A stretch of DNA of 64,000 nucleotides from Oceanobacillus iheyensis HTE831 (GTDB lineage: Bacteria; Bacillota; Bacilli; Bacillales; Amphibacillaceae), in NCBI RefSeq assembly GCF_000011245.1, contig NC_004193.1, positions 2,892,501-2,956,500 on the forward strand, read 5' to 3'. The position numbers were made by a program, and so were the translations under genes. Within the stretch, counting starts at the first letter, position 1. Each line of letters begins with the position of its first letter. The notes beneath the pieces were generated by a model. The model saw only the letters and a program-made list of their open reading frames with translations. It was not told where the DNA came from and did not search any database. Below, one piece after another: positions 1 through 8,404 of this stretch.

Positions 1-60
1 CGTAGCATTAAGGTTTGAGATTTCAGTAGTTAACTGGCTAATTTGAAAAGAAGCATCCAT
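1..60 (-). CDS. 5' end of an unidentified gene, cut by the window edge
   Basis: An ATG at 60 on the minus strand follows an AGAGGGAA ribosome binding site. It opens a frame reading MDASFQISQLTTEISNLNAT before the window ends. The 20 residues are not enough to recognise a family. It lies downstream of kduI in the same direction, but a terminator at 261-295 separates them, so it may be a separate transcript. Function unknown. Confidence 0.5.
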   Translation of the reverse strand, partial: MDASFQISQLTTEISNLNAT

Positions 61-260
61 AGCAATTCCCTCTTTTACTTTAATATAGTTATAATTTCTT
101 AGATTTAAATTATTAAAATAAGTATAAACAATTAGCAAAGATGATTAAATTAATAGGATAAACTATCCAGTAAATTGAATCTTTATTCCTATATTTATTC
201 CATTAATATGTATGCAGAATATTACGTTTTACTTATTTCACAACTTTGGATAAGTACAAA

Positions 261-295
261 TAAAATAGTCCACACCTATTCGTGTGAACTATTTA
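261..295 (-). terminator. Intrinsic terminator after kduI
   Basis: Stem AAATAGT-x-CACAC (264-275) pairs with GTGTG-x-ACTATT (282-293). On the minus strand it is followed by TTTTATTTG. It sits about 60 bases past the kduI stop and would end the kdu/TRAP transcript. A second small dyad, AACTATTC/GAATAGTT at 325-349, has no T-run. Nothing else is seen in 61-354. Confidence 0.75.
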
Positions 296-354
296 TTCTC
301 CCGATTATTATAGTTGATACCAACAACTATTCTTTTATCCAGAATAGTTACTTA

Positions 355-1188
355 CTATTTTAGCTGGTTTTTAACCACATGATCCATATCATCAAATGTA
401 TAATTTTCACCAGCCATCGCCCAAATAAATGTATAATTTTTAGTACCTACACCTGAGTGAATAGACCATGGTGGTGAGAGTACCGCTTGTTCATTTGATA
501 CTACAATATTTCTTGTATCATTTGGTTGTCCCATAAAATGCATAATCTTTTCATCTTCGTCTATATCAAAATATAAATAAGCTTCCATTCTTCTGTCATG
601 AATATGTGGTGGCATTGTATTCCACATATTATTTTCCGATAAGAAAGTCATTCCCATCATTAATTGGCAACTTTGGATTCCATCTGCATGTATATATTGA
701 TAAAGATCTCGTTTATTCGACTGAGAGTCATCTCCCAAATGTCTATGAGTTGCTTCTTGTAGTGATTTTTTTTGAGTAGGATAGTTCTTATGAGCTGTTG
801 CAGAAACAATATAAAATCTTGCTGGGTTATCTGAATCTATACTTTCAATTAAAATGTTTTTATTTTCTTTTCCTACATATAAACAATCTCGATGATCTAA
901 TTCATATACTTCACCATCCACAGTGATTTTCCCTTTATTATTTGAAATATTAAAGAAGCCAACCTCTCTTCTCTCTAAAAAGTATTCTGTTTTCAATGTT
1001 TCTTTGTCTTCCAAATGTAAAGGTGAATTTGTAGGGACAGCACCTCCAACAATTAAACGGTCATAGTGAGAATAGACCATATTTATATTTCCTTTTTCAA
1101 AAAGATTGTTTATTAAGAAATCCTCTCTAACTCGCTCATTATCGTAATTTTTAAAATCTCTTGGATTTGTTGCATATCTTATTTCCAT
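355..1188 (-). CDS. kduI: 5-dehydro-4-deoxy-D-glucuronate isomerase (KduI)
   Basis: A cytosolic enzyme converting 5-keto-4-deoxyuronate (DKI), the product of unsaturated uronate breakdown, to 2,5-diketo-3-deoxygluconate, the substrate of KduD. The 277-residue length is normal for KduI. The zinc site is visible as HIHDRRMEAY (around residues 195-204: two His and a Glu) plus the later His in WSIHSGVG near residue 243. The typical start MEIRYATNPRDF is present. It lies 24 bases behind kduD in the same direction, with the last visible stop of a TRAP/dehydrogenase/kdu operon. Identification is firm from whole-length family resemblance. Confidence 0.95.
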   Translation of the reverse strand: MEIRYATNPRDFKNYDNERVREDFLINNLFEKGNINMVYSHYDRLIVGGAVPTNSPLHLEDKETLKTEYFLERREVGFFNISNNKGKITVDGEVYELDHRDCLYVGKENKNILIESIDSDNPARFYIVSATAHKNYPTQKKSLQEATHRHLGDDSQSNKRDLYQYIHADGIQSCQLMMGMTFLSENNMWNTMPPHIHDRRMEAYLYFDIDEDEKIMHFMGQPNDTRNIVVSNEQAVLSPPWSIHSGVGTKNYTFIWAMAGENYTFDDMDHVVKNQLK

Positions 1189-1212
1189 TTTACATTCCCC
1201 TTTCTACTATTT

Positions 1213-1968
1213 TTATCTTCCTAAATATCCGCCATCCACTGCTATAGTAAATCCATTCATATAATCAGATGCACTGGATGCTAAAAATATTGCTGCACCT
1301 TTTAAGTCTTCTGGTTTTCCCCATCTACCTGCCGGAATGCGTTCTAAAATACTATTGTAACGCTTCTCATCTTCAATAATTGCTGTATTCATTTCGGTTT
1401 CAAAATACCCTGGTGCGATACAGTTTACATTGATTCCAAATTTCGCCCATTCATTCGATAAAGATTGTGTAAATTGTTTAACAGCTCCCTTACTCGCAGC
1501 ATAAGCCGGAACGAGATAACCCCCTTCAAATGAAAGCATTGATGCTAAATTAATAATTTTCCCACTTTTTTGCTCAAGCATATGTTTACCGAATGCTTGA
1601 CAGAGAAAAAATACAGCATTTGTATTAATATCAATGACAGTATCCCAATCATTCTTGGGAAATTCAACAGATGGATGACGAATTTGGACACCAGCATTAT
1701 TCACTAAAATATCAACTTTTCCAAATTCTGCTATCACTTTTTGAACTAATGACTCATACTCTTGAAAGTTCGATAAGTCGAAATTAATACCTATCACATC
1801 AACTCCTTCTTGTCTTATTTCCTCAAGTACATCTTCACCAACATTTCTAGCAATGACAACGATATTTGCCCCAGCACTAGCCAATCCAGTTGCAATACTT
1901 TTTCCAATGCCTCGATTTCCACCTGTTATGACAGCTACTTTTCCAGTCAAATTGAACAATTCATTCAT
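1213..1968 (-). CDS. kduD: 2-dehydro-3-deoxy-D-gluconate 5-dehydrogenase (KduD), SDR family
   Basis: A short-chain dehydrogenase of 251 residues that reduces 2,5-diketo-3-deoxygluconate to KDG in uronate catabolism. Visible motifs are the cofactor loop TGGNRGIGKS (residues 16-25), NNAGV near 90, the Ser in ASMLSFEGG and the YAASK catalytic pair near 156-160. Its start codon overlaps the stop of the upstream zinc dehydrogenase by one base (TAATG), so translation is probably coupled. Adjacent kduI supports KduD rather than a general SDR. The N-terminal FNLTGKVAVITGGNRGIG is typical of KduD. Confidence 0.92.
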   Translation of the reverse strand: MNELFNLTGKVAVITGGNRGIGKSIATGLASAGANIVVIARNVGEDVLEEIRQEGVDVIGINFDLSNFQEYESLVQKVIAEFGKVDILVNNAGVQIRHPSVEFPKNDWDTVIDINTNAVFFLCQAFGKHMLEQKSGKIINLASMLSFEGGYLVPAYAASKGAVKQFTQSLSNEWAKFGINVNCIAPGYFETEMNTAIIEDEKRYNSILERIPAGRWGKPEDLKGAAIFLASSASDYMNGFTIAVDGGYLGR

Positions 1969-2984
1969 TACAACTCCCCCCTATTGAATTCATACATTAC
2001 TTTGACTGCATCTGTATGAGTAGTTAATAAATCGAAGCCTTTTTGTGCTTCTTCAGGTTGTAAGACATGCGTTATTATATCTTCATACTCCTTGTGATTG
2101 TCTACTAAGTCAATGGCTATTTGAAAATCTTTATCTGTATAAACACGTACAAATTGTATATTTAATTCTTTAAACATTCCTTGTCTCATATCAAGGGTTG
2201 GGGGCTGCTTATACATAGCTACAATAACTATATTTCCTCTTACTCTTACAACTTCGGTAATGGCTTCCACTACAGAAGGATGTCCCGCACAATCAAAGAC
2301 GTAATCTGCACCAATATTATCGGTTCCTTCTACTATTTTCTCTGTTACATTCTCAGATAATGGATCCAACGTTTGAAAACCGAGTTGTTTCGCCTTCTCT
2401 AATCGTAATTTATTTGGTTCCACGATTATCAAATTCTTTGCTCCATAAGACCTTAAAGTTAAAGCTACACAAAGACCAATCGTTCCTGCACCGAAAATTA
2501 CGACGCTATCTCCAGGCATGTAGTTACCTTGCCTTATCGCGTGTACAGCAACTGCAACTGGCTCAATTAGCGCACCTAATTTCATTGAAATATTATCTTT
2601 CAAAGGTACGATGCTATGTATGGGAACTTTCACATACTCTCCCATCCCACCATCACAATCTATACCCACTAATTTCAAGTTCTCACATACATGGCTATAC
2701 CCATTTTGACAAGGATAGCATTCACCACAACGTAATAAAGGATTGACCGTTACCCTTGTTCCTTTCTTTAAAGTTGGGTGACCTTCTTCAATCGTTCCTG
2801 AGAACTCATGCCCCATGACTAAAGGGGCCTCTGCACGTGGATGCACACCAGCAAATATACTTAAATCACTCCCACAAATCCCAGCATATGACGTTTTTAT
2901 AATTGCCCAACCTTTGGTTATCGTTGGTTTTCGATTATTCTGAAATAAAATGTTCTTTGGTCCAGCATAAGTTACTGTCTCCAT
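1968..2984 (-). CDS. Zinc-dependent medium-chain alcohol/polyol dehydrogenase
   Basis: A 338-residue member of the MDR family (threonine/sorbitol/galactitol dehydrogenase type). The catalytic zinc motif GHEFSG is near residue 59, with the first ligand in CGSD near 37. The structural zinc knuckle CGECYPCQNGYSHVC is near 86-100, and the NAD-binding GAGTIGLC is near 165. It sits between a TRAP transporter and kduD, overlapping kduD by one base. In this setting it probably oxidises a hexonate or uronate-derived alcohol. The substrate cannot be read from sequence; a galactitol- or gulonate-type dehydrogenase is possible. Confidence 0.8.
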   Translation of the reverse strand: METVTYAGPKNILFQNNRKPTITKGWAIIKTSYAGICGSDLSIFAGVHPRAEAPLVMGHEFSGTIEEGHPTLKKGTRVTVNPLLRCGECYPCQNGYSHVCENLKLVGIDCDGGMGEYVKVPIHSIVPLKDNISMKLGALIEPVAVAVHAIRQGNYMPGDSVVIFGAGTIGLCVALTLRSYGAKNLIIVEPNKLRLEKAKQLGFQTLDPLSENVTEKIVEGTDNIGADYVFDCAGHPSVVEAITEVVRVRGNIVIVAMYKQPPTLDMRQGMFKELNIQFVRVYTDKDFQIAIDLVDNHKEYEDIITHVLQPEEAQKGFDLLTTHTDAVKVMYEFNRGEL

Positions 2985-3031
2985 AACACCTTTCCTTCCA
3001 TCTTAGTATTACATTCTCTATGATTTAGATT

Positions 3032-4339
3032 CTATTCCATTACTCCAAATAATTTAGGAATGAACAGAGATATAGCTGGAACAAAAGTAACCAGTAATAA
3101 TAACACAATCGTTACTAGAAAAAATGGAGCCAGTGGCTTAATCACATTTTCTATCGGTAACTTAGCAACTCTTGCTCCGACAAATAAAACCGGTCCTACA
3201 GGGGGAGTAATCGTTCCAATACTTAAATTCAATACCATCATAATCCCAAAATGAATTGGATCCATTCCTAGATCTAATGCAATAGGTAAAAAAATCGGTG
3301 TAAAAATAAGTACTGCCGGAGTCGGATCCATAAATGTACCAATAATAAGTAAAACGATATTCATGATTAATAAAATAATAATCATGTTATCCGAAATGGA
3401 AAGTAATAAATCAGCGATTAGTCCTGGAATGTTTGTGAAAGACATTACCCAAGACATAATGGTAGAAACACCTATTAAAAACACCACGATAGAAGTTGTT
3501 CTAGTAGCTTCTAATAAAATACTTGGTAAATCTCTTATCTTAATTGACCGGTAGACAAATGATAATAGCAAGGAATACACTACCGCTATGGCCGACCCTT
3601 CCGTAGCGGTGAATACTCCTCCTACTATACCGCCAATTACGATCACGATAAGCAGAAGACTTGGTATCGCATCCAGTATTACTAATAATTTTTGTTTCCA
3701 ACTTATTTCTATTTGGCTTTTATAACCTCTCTTCTTCGCAATGATAAGGGCTACCAAAATACAAGCAAGGCCCCACAAAAGTCCAGGTACGTATCCAGCT
3801 AAAAATAAAGCTGCTATAGAAGTACCACCACTAACTAGTGAGAAGACAATCATAATATTACTAGGTGGAATGAGCATACCCGTTGGTGCGGAGCCTATAT
3901 TTACAGCTGCACTAAACTCTCTTTTATAGCCTTCCTTTTCTTGTTGCTCTCCCATCGTGCTTCCGACTGCAGCTGCTGCAGCAACAGCCGATCCACTAAT
4001 AGAACCGAATAGCATATTAGCTAAAATATTTGTATGCGCTAAGGATCCAGGCATTTTTCCACTTAAAATTTTTGCACAATTGATTAATTTCGACGCGATG
4101 CCTCCATTATTCATAATAACGCCTGCTAATACAAAGAATGGGATTGCTAGTAACGTAAATGAATTTATTCCTGTAAACATACGCTGTGCTGATGTGAGAA
4201 GACCATTATCAAACTCTAATATCGTAAACATAGCAAGAACAGAACTGACTCCTACACTAATTGCTATTGGTACCCCTATAATGAGTAAAAACACAATACC
4301 TACGAGAAGAATTAATCCTGCCTGAACAGCTATATCCAT
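3032..4339 (-). CDS. TRAP transporter large permease (DctM family)
   Basis: A 435-residue integral membrane protein that forms the ion-coupled channel of a TRAP uptake system. About 12 hydrophobic segments are visible. Family signatures include the N-terminal LLIIGVPIAISVG, GSISGSAVAAAAAVGS near residue 115 and the C-terminal half GTITPPVGPVLFVGARVAK. It is the third gene of a P-Q-M set transcribed leftward; a 24-base gap separates it from the small permease. Placement with kduI/kduD suggests uronates or unsaturated uronides as cargo. That is inference, since TRAP permeases do not reveal their substrate. Confidence 0.9.
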   Translation of the reverse strand: MDIAVQAGLILLVGIVFLLIIGVPIAISVGVSSVLAMFTILEFDNGLLTSAQRMFTGINSFTLLAIPFFVLAGVIMNNGGIASKLINCAKILSGKMPGSLAHTNILANMLFGSISGSAVAAAAAVGSTMGEQQEKEGYKREFSAAVNIGSAPTGMLIPPSNIMIVFSLVSGGTSIAALFLAGYVPGLLWGLACILVALIIAKKRGYKSQIEISWKQKLLVILDAIPSLLLIVIVIGGIVGGVFTATEGSAIAVVYSLLLSFVYRSIKIRDLPSILLEATRTTSIVVFLIGVSTIMSWVMSFTNIPGLIADLLLSISDNMIIILLIMNIVLLIIGTFMDPTPAVLIFTPIFLPIALDLGMDPIHFGIMMVLNLSIGTITPPVGPVLFVGARVAKLPIENVIKPLAPFFLVTIVLLLLVTFVPAISLFIPKLFGVME

Positions 4340-4363
4340 ATAGTAATCTCCTTCCTATTAGAA

Positions 4364-4849
4364 CTAAAGCTGTTCTATGGTTTTGTTGTTTTTAATAATA
4401 CTAGTGATATTATAGATACAATAGAATACAATAAATAAACCACTAATCGGTATGCCTGCGTATAAATATCCTACCGGTATTTGTAATGAGGCAGAAAGCT
4501 GATTCCATGCTACATCTACAGCTAAATATCCCCCATACAAGAGTACAGTTAGTGCAAATAGGATTGTGATAACTTCTATTAATATCTCAACCATCATCTT
4601 AACCTTAGTAGGAAATTTATTCTTGATAAATTCAACTGCCATATGTCCTCTTTCACCGAAGACATACGCAGCGCCAAATAAAACTAACCATACAAAACAA
4701 TACTTTGCTAATTCCTCTGAAAAAACACTAGGGTTATTCAAAACAAACCGAGTAAAAACTTGCCAAGTAACGAGTAATACTAAAAAACCGAATAATCCAA
4801 TGCAAATTATTGCAAGCGTTTTATCTAGAGCTTTTTTTACTGCTTCCAT
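4364..4849 (-). CDS. TRAP transporter small permease (DctQ family)
   Basis: A four-helix membrane subunit of about 161 residues that pairs with the large permease. The ATG at 4849 is chosen because GGAG lies eight bases before it. A GTG at 4858 would add MIY but has no ribosome binding site of its own. Typical features are ALDKTLAIICIGLFGF at the start, the LAKYCFVWLVLFGAA segment near residue 45-60 and a charged loop RGHMAVEFIK. It is five bases of gap plus leader from the binding protein gene upstream, consistent with one operon. Confidence 0.88.
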   Translation of the reverse strand: MEAVKKALDKTLAIICIGLFGFLVLLVTWQVFTRFVLNNPSVFSEELAKYCFVWLVLFGAAYVFGERGHMAVEFIKNKFPTKVKMMVEILIEVITILFALTVLLYGGYLAVDVAWNQLSASLQIPVGYLYAGIPISGLFIVFYCIYNITSIIKNNKTIEQL

Positions 4850-4863
4850 ATAAATCACTCCAT

Positions 4864-5883
4864 CTATTCAGCTGCTGTTCTTACTTCATCATATAACTCT
4901 TTAGCAGTGTCACTAGTCAATTTTTCTTGGATTAGAGGTTCTACTTCTTTTTGGAAGATAGAGATATCAACATCATTAAATTCAGAACCTTGTTCCTCTG
5001 CTTCTTTTTTAGCAGCTTGTACATCCTCATCAAATTGGTCTACTTCCATATCGATTGCTTTTGATAATTCTTCTCTAAATATCTCCTTGTGTTCATCACT
5101 CATCCCATTAAATAAATCTGAGTTAATAATTAGATAATCTGGGACCATTAAATGTTGCGTATAGCTATAGTAAGATGCTACTTCCCCATGTTTCAGGTCA
5201 TTATAAACTAGTTCGTTATTTTCACCGCCGTCTAGAACTCCTGATTGAATAGCTGTATACACTTCTCCTTGCCCCATTGGAGTACCTACTCCTCCCATTA
5301 ACTCCATCATTTTAACGTTTGTATCACTTTCCATTACACGTATTTTTAATCCTTCCATATCTTCTGGTGTATGTATAGGCTGTTTATTGTTATAAACATT
5401 ACGTACCCCTCCATGAAAAGCACCTAAAACTGTCATGCCATCTTCTTCGACTGATTTATATAAATCACCTACAATTTCCTGATTGTTAACAACAGACATT
5501 TGATGTTCTACAGAATCAAATACATATGGCAGATTAAATACTGCAAAATCCTCGTTAAAGTTTTCCATCAAACTCCCGCCTACGATAGACATATCTATGG
5601 TCCCGGATTGAACAAGTTCCATTGTCTCCCTTTGAGCACCTAATAGTTCATTCGGAGAAACCTCCACTTCGTATTGACCATCCGTTAATTCATTTAACTT
5701 CTCGCCAAAAGCTTCCATTGCTTTAAATTGCGGGTGGCTTTCAGGTTGATTAAATGCTACTTTTAGTACCTTCGGGTCTCCACTTTCTCCATCTGCTGTT
5801 GCACCATCACTTCCACAAGCAGCTAACACAAGGATAAAAACGAATAGAACTACCATTAAAAATGATTTTTTAAGGTCTCTCAT
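4864..5883 (-). CDS. TRAP transporter solute-binding lipoprotein (DctP family)
   Basis: A 339-residue extracytoplasmic binding protein. The N-terminus has a lipoprotein signal with lipobox LAAC (Cys near residue 23), followed by the acidic linker GSDGATADGESG. The DctP fold is recognisable from VAFNQPESHPQFKAMEAF, the conserved Arg region GLKIRVMESDTN near residue 180 that binds the substrate carboxylate, and GQGEVYTAIQSGVLDGGEN. The carboxylate Arg agrees with an organic acid such as a uronate. It overlaps the upstream dehydrogenase by four bases (ATGA). Confidence 0.92.
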   Translation of the reverse strand: MRDLKKSFLMVVLFVFILVLAACGSDGATADGESGDPKVLKVAFNQPESHPQFKAMEAFGEKLNELTDGQYEVEVSPNELLGAQRETMELVQSGTIDMSIVGGSLMENFNEDFAVFNLPYVFDSVEHQMSVVNNQEIVGDLYKSVEEDGMTVLGAFHGGVRNVYNNKQPIHTPEDMEGLKIRVMESDTNVKMMELMGGVGTPMGQGEVYTAIQSGVLDGGENNELVYNDLKHGEVASYYSYTQHLMVPDYLIINSDLFNGMSDEHKEIFREELSKAIDMEVDQFDEDVQAAKKEAEEQGSEFNDVDISIFQKEVEPLIQEKLTSDTAKELYDEVRTAAE

Positions 5884-6869
5884 TGAATACTCTCCTTTTC
5901 TTCTTTAAAATTAATTGGATAATGTACTTGATCCCCATTCAAATGTCGAATAGATTCCTCTGCAACTTTTCTTTTCAGCTCTAATGCAGCTTGCTCTGAA
6001 TACCATCCCATATGCGGTGTACAGATAAAATTATCATGTTCTAGTAGTGCTGATTCAGGTTGTAATGGTTCGTTCTCTGCAACATCGACTGCTGCGCCAG
6101 CAATCCATTGATTAGTTAATGCCTTGTTTAAGGCTTGTTCATTAATAATTCCACCTCTAGAAACATTGATTAGATAAGCGGTTGGCTTCATTTTCTGTAA
6201 TTCTTTTTCATCTATTAAATTACGTGCTTTATCTAATGGACAGTGAATAGAAACAACGTCGGCTTGCTCCAACAATTCATTTAAAGGTAAGAATTCATCG
6301 ATAAAATCGGGTGATTTTTTCGCTTTTTCATCCAAATATTTCGGATCATAGGCCACCACACGACAACCTAAGGATTTTACTTTCTTTGCAAAAGAACTGC
6401 CGATTCTCCCAACTCCTATTACCCCTACTGTTTGCTCACTATGTCGGTATAGAGGCATGCTTTTTTGATAATCCCAAACCCCTTTACGAACAAAACTATT
6501 CATTCGAGATATACTTCTAGTAAAATTCAACATCATCGCTAATGCTTGATCAGCCACTTCATTCATTCCATAGTCCGGAACATTACACACCTGCACACCA
6601 TGTTCAGTTGCTGCAGCTATATCAACGTTATCTACACCAACACCATATCGAACAACTAATTTTAGATCAGGTAAGTTCTCTATAACGCTTCTTGTAACTG
6701 GAGCATACTGATTAATAAATACTTCAAAACCTTTTCCCTTTGAAATTAGATCCTCTTCTGTCTTACATTGTTCCAAATCAAAACTGATTTCTGCTTTTTT
6801 GAATGTTTCGCTTTCAACATCTACATTTCCATGATCACAATCTGTTATTAAAACTTTCTTCTCTAACAT
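5880..6869 (-). CDS. D-isomer-specific 2-hydroxyacid dehydrogenase
   Basis: A 329-residue NAD(P)-dependent dehydrogenase of the phosphoglycerate dehydrogenase-like family. The start is the ATG at 6869, preceded by AAAGGAGGAG. The open frame continues upstream to 7028, but that stretch is promoter/leader DNA. Motifs: VVRYGVGVDNVD near 80, cofactor motif GVGRIGSSFAKK near 155, the catalytic Arg in INVSRGGIINE near 242, the Glu in AENEPL and the His in CTPHMGW near 296. It is the first gene of the operon and overlaps dctP by four bases. It probably reduces a 2-keto acid from uronate breakdown; the exact substrate is unknown. Confidence 0.85.
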   Translation of the reverse strand: MLEKKVLITDCDHGNVDVESETFKKAEISFDLEQCKTEEDLISKGKGFEVFINQYAPVTRSVIENLPDLKLVVRYGVGVDNVDIAAATEHGVQVCNVPDYGMNEVADQALAMMLNFTRSISRMNSFVRKGVWDYQKSMPLYRHSEQTVGVIGVGRIGSSFAKKVKSLGCRVVAYDPKYLDEKAKKSPDFIDEFLPLNELLEQADVVSIHCPLDKARNLIDEKELQKMKPTAYLINVSRGGIINEQALNKALTNQWIAGAAVDVAENEPLQPESALLEHDNFICTPHMGWYSEQAALELKRKVAEESIRHLNGDQVHYPINFKEEKESIQ

Positions 6870-6940
6870 AAAATTGCTCTCCTCCTTTTTATTGCTTATG
6901 CATAAGATTGACTCACTCTTCAAGTAACAGAGAGAGTAAT

Positions 6941-6954
6941 TGTAAGCGATATCA
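6941..6954 (+). promoter_or_regulatory. cre-like site in the leader of the kdu/TRAP operon
   Basis: TGTAAGCGATATCA matches every fixed position of the Bacillus catabolite-responsive element consensus TGWAANCGNTNWCA. It lies about 75 bases downstream of the predicted minus-strand start of transcription, where CcpA would act as a roadblock. It argues for glucose repression of the operon. Confidence 0.6.
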
Positions 6955-7002
6955 TTAAATAGTAGATAACTACAAAATGAACCCTCCCGTTCCGTTTTTT
7001 CG

Positions 7003-7017
7003 TTCCGTAATACGGAA
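7003..7017 (-). promoter_or_regulatory. Candidate operator of the IclR-type regulator
   Basis: TTCCGT-AAT-ACGGAA is a perfect dyad of the kind bound by IclR-family proteins. A second half-site, CGTTCCGT, is repeated just beside it at 6988-6995. It lies about 10-25 bases downstream of the operon's predicted transcription start and beside the divergent IclR gene, so it is the natural repressor site. Confidence 0.6.
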
Positions 7018-7033
7018 TCAAGTTCCACAAATA

Positions 7034-7062
7034 ATTATAACAAGCGCTTACATTTTTAACAA
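7034..7062 (-). promoter_or_regulatory. SigA-type promoter of the kdu/TRAP operon with a second cre-like site in the spacer
   Basis: On the minus strand TTGTTA (7057-7062) is separated by 17 bases from TATAAT (7034-7039). The spacer contains TGTAAGCGCTTGT (7040-7052), which matches the left two-thirds of a cre site. A third related sequence, TGGAAGCGATATCT at 7147-7160, lies just before the divergent regulator gene. The promoter, cre-like sites and IclR-type dyad are stacked within about 220 bases. Confidence 0.65.
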
Positions 7063-7182
7063 TACCTAATTTTAAAAATAGAGTGAATATTTAACTTACA
7101 AATAAAAACTCAATTTACAAAAGATAATTTATCCTCTACTATTAAATGGAAGCGATATCTTTAAGAAAAGGGTGAGAACAAT

Positions 7183-7956
7183 ATGTCAAACGTTCAATCT
7201 ATTGAACGTGCTTTTACAATTTTAAAGGTACTTTCAAATAATCCCGATGGTTTGAGAATAACTGTTTTGGCTGAAAATTCTAGCTTAACCAAAAGTACAA
7301 CGCATCGAATTACTTCAACACTCGTAAATTTAGGTTATGTCCAACAAGACCCTGAAACTGAAAAATATATGCTTGGGAATCAATTAATAAAATTAACAAG
7401 TGTAATGTTAAACAACATGGATGTAATTAAAGTTGCAGAACCCTACCTTGTTAATTTATCCAGAGATGTTAATGAAACAGTTCATTTATGTGTAGAAAGT
7501 AATGGAGAGGTACTTTATGTAGATAAAAAAGAAAAGAATCAAAACATCAGAATGTATTCTACAATCGGTAGTCGTGCCCCGCTCTATTGTACTGCTGTTG
7601 GTAAAGTTCTACTTTCCGGTATGAATCCAGTTTATTTTGAGGAAGTTATTAATAACATGACATTTGAATTAAGAACAGCGCTAACCATCACCTCACAAGT
7701 GAAGCTTAGAAAAGAAATAGAGAAGGTAAAATTACAAGGATATGCATTAGACAATGTGGAGAATGAAGAAGGAATTCGCTGCATCGCCTCCCCTATCTAC
7801 GATTACAAGGGGAATATAATCGCAAGTTTTAGTATTTCGGGTCCAACTAATAGGGTATCTATTGATAGAGTTAATCTTGAATTAGTAGATAAAGTAAATA
7901 TGACTTCCAAGTTAATTTCTGAGCAATTTGGATACATAAAAAAAGAAAGTATTTAA
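7183..7956 (+). CDS. IclR-family transcriptional regulator, probable local regulator of uronate genes
   Basis: A 257-residue DNA-binding protein. The N-terminal winged helix is seen at residues 1-70 (SIERAFTILKVLSNNPDGLRI, then LTKSTTHRITSTLVNLGYV as the recognition region). The effector-binding domain follows, with the conserved GSRAPLYCTAVGKVLLSG near 125-145 and GIRCIASPIYDYKGNI near 205. It is transcribed away from the kdu/TRAP operon, and a TTCCGT-AAT-ACGGAA dyad lies in the shared intergenic DNA. KdgR-like function (repression relieved by KDG) is a reasonable inference, not shown. A terminator at 8000-8028 follows. Confidence 0.88.
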   Translation: MSNVQSIERAFTILKVLSNNPDGLRITVLAENSSLTKSTTHRITSTLVNLGYVQQDPETEKYMLGNQLIKLTSVMLNNMDVIKVAEPYLVNLSRDVNETVHLCVESNGEVLYVDKKEKNQNIRMYSTIGSRAPLYCTAVGKVLLSGMNPVYFEEVINNMTFELRTALTITSQVKLRKEIEKVKLQGYALDNVENEEGIRCIASPIYDYKGNIIASFSISGPTNRVSIDRVNLELVDKVNMTSKLISEQFGYIKKESI

Positions 7957-7999
7957 TTTCATATTGAATTGCACTTTTTTCTTATGTCATGAAAACCAA

Positions 8000-8028
8000 A
8001 AAGGAAGCCTGCTACAGCTTCCTTTTTT
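8000..8028 (+). terminator. Intrinsic terminator of the iclR-type gene
   Basis: AAAGGAAGC (8000-8008) pairs with GCTTCCTTT (8017-8025) around an eight-base loop and runs into TTTTTT. It lies 44 bases after the stop codon. Confidence 0.85.
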
Positions 8029-8079
8029 ATATTGGTCTAGGAAATTATAAAATTTTGGAGCTGTGGATAAACAACTAAG

Positions 8080-8395
8080 TTATTTAGCCACGTCCAGCTC
8101 CAGCGCCCATCACCTATTGTCCTTCCGGAGACCTCCTTACGATAAAGAAGACTGCCGAGTGTTCTTTGTGAGGCTAAGTCGCACTTATGCCAATGGTGAA
8201 AAGAAGACTGCCGAGTGTTCTTTGTGAGGCATAGTCGCACTTATACCCGTGCGGTGAAAGTCAACATCGATTCGCATACGCTTATCGTGTTTCCTTTATC
8301 TCAAAGAAATAAAGAAGTTCGACCAGTCGAACCACCCCTTGAAAACCAGGGGCGCAGGACATACGGTGATAAACGGGCGCTTGCGCTTTTTTCTT
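8080..8395. repeat. Structured intergenic repeat element with two tandem 45-bp units
   Basis: The ends are complementary: 8102-8122 (AGCGCCC..ATCACC..TGTCC) matches the reverse of 8357-8382 (GGACAT..GGTGAT..GGGCGCTT). Inside, 45 bp at 8144-8188 recur at 8200-8244 with two changed bases, a 56-bp period. Two more hairpins follow: GTTCGAC-CA-GTCGAAC (8317-8332) and CCCCT/AGGGG (8335-8352). The right end GCGCTTGCGCTTTTTT looks like a small terminator. It fills the gap between iclR and the SDR gene. The end sequences resemble dispersed intergenic elements I recall from Bacillaceae genomes; that is memory, not a search. No protein is supported here. Confidence 0.6.
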
Positions 8396-8404
8396 AAATA
8401 TTCC

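Noticed and set aside
175..363. 62-codon plus-strand open frame before kduI
   Set aside because: It overlaps the kduI terminator and has a Tyr/Ile-rich low-complexity translation with no ribosome binding site.
8037..8397. Two short open frames in the 8.0-8.4 kb element
   Set aside because: They follow the repeat units and hairpins, on opposite strands, and have no coding character.
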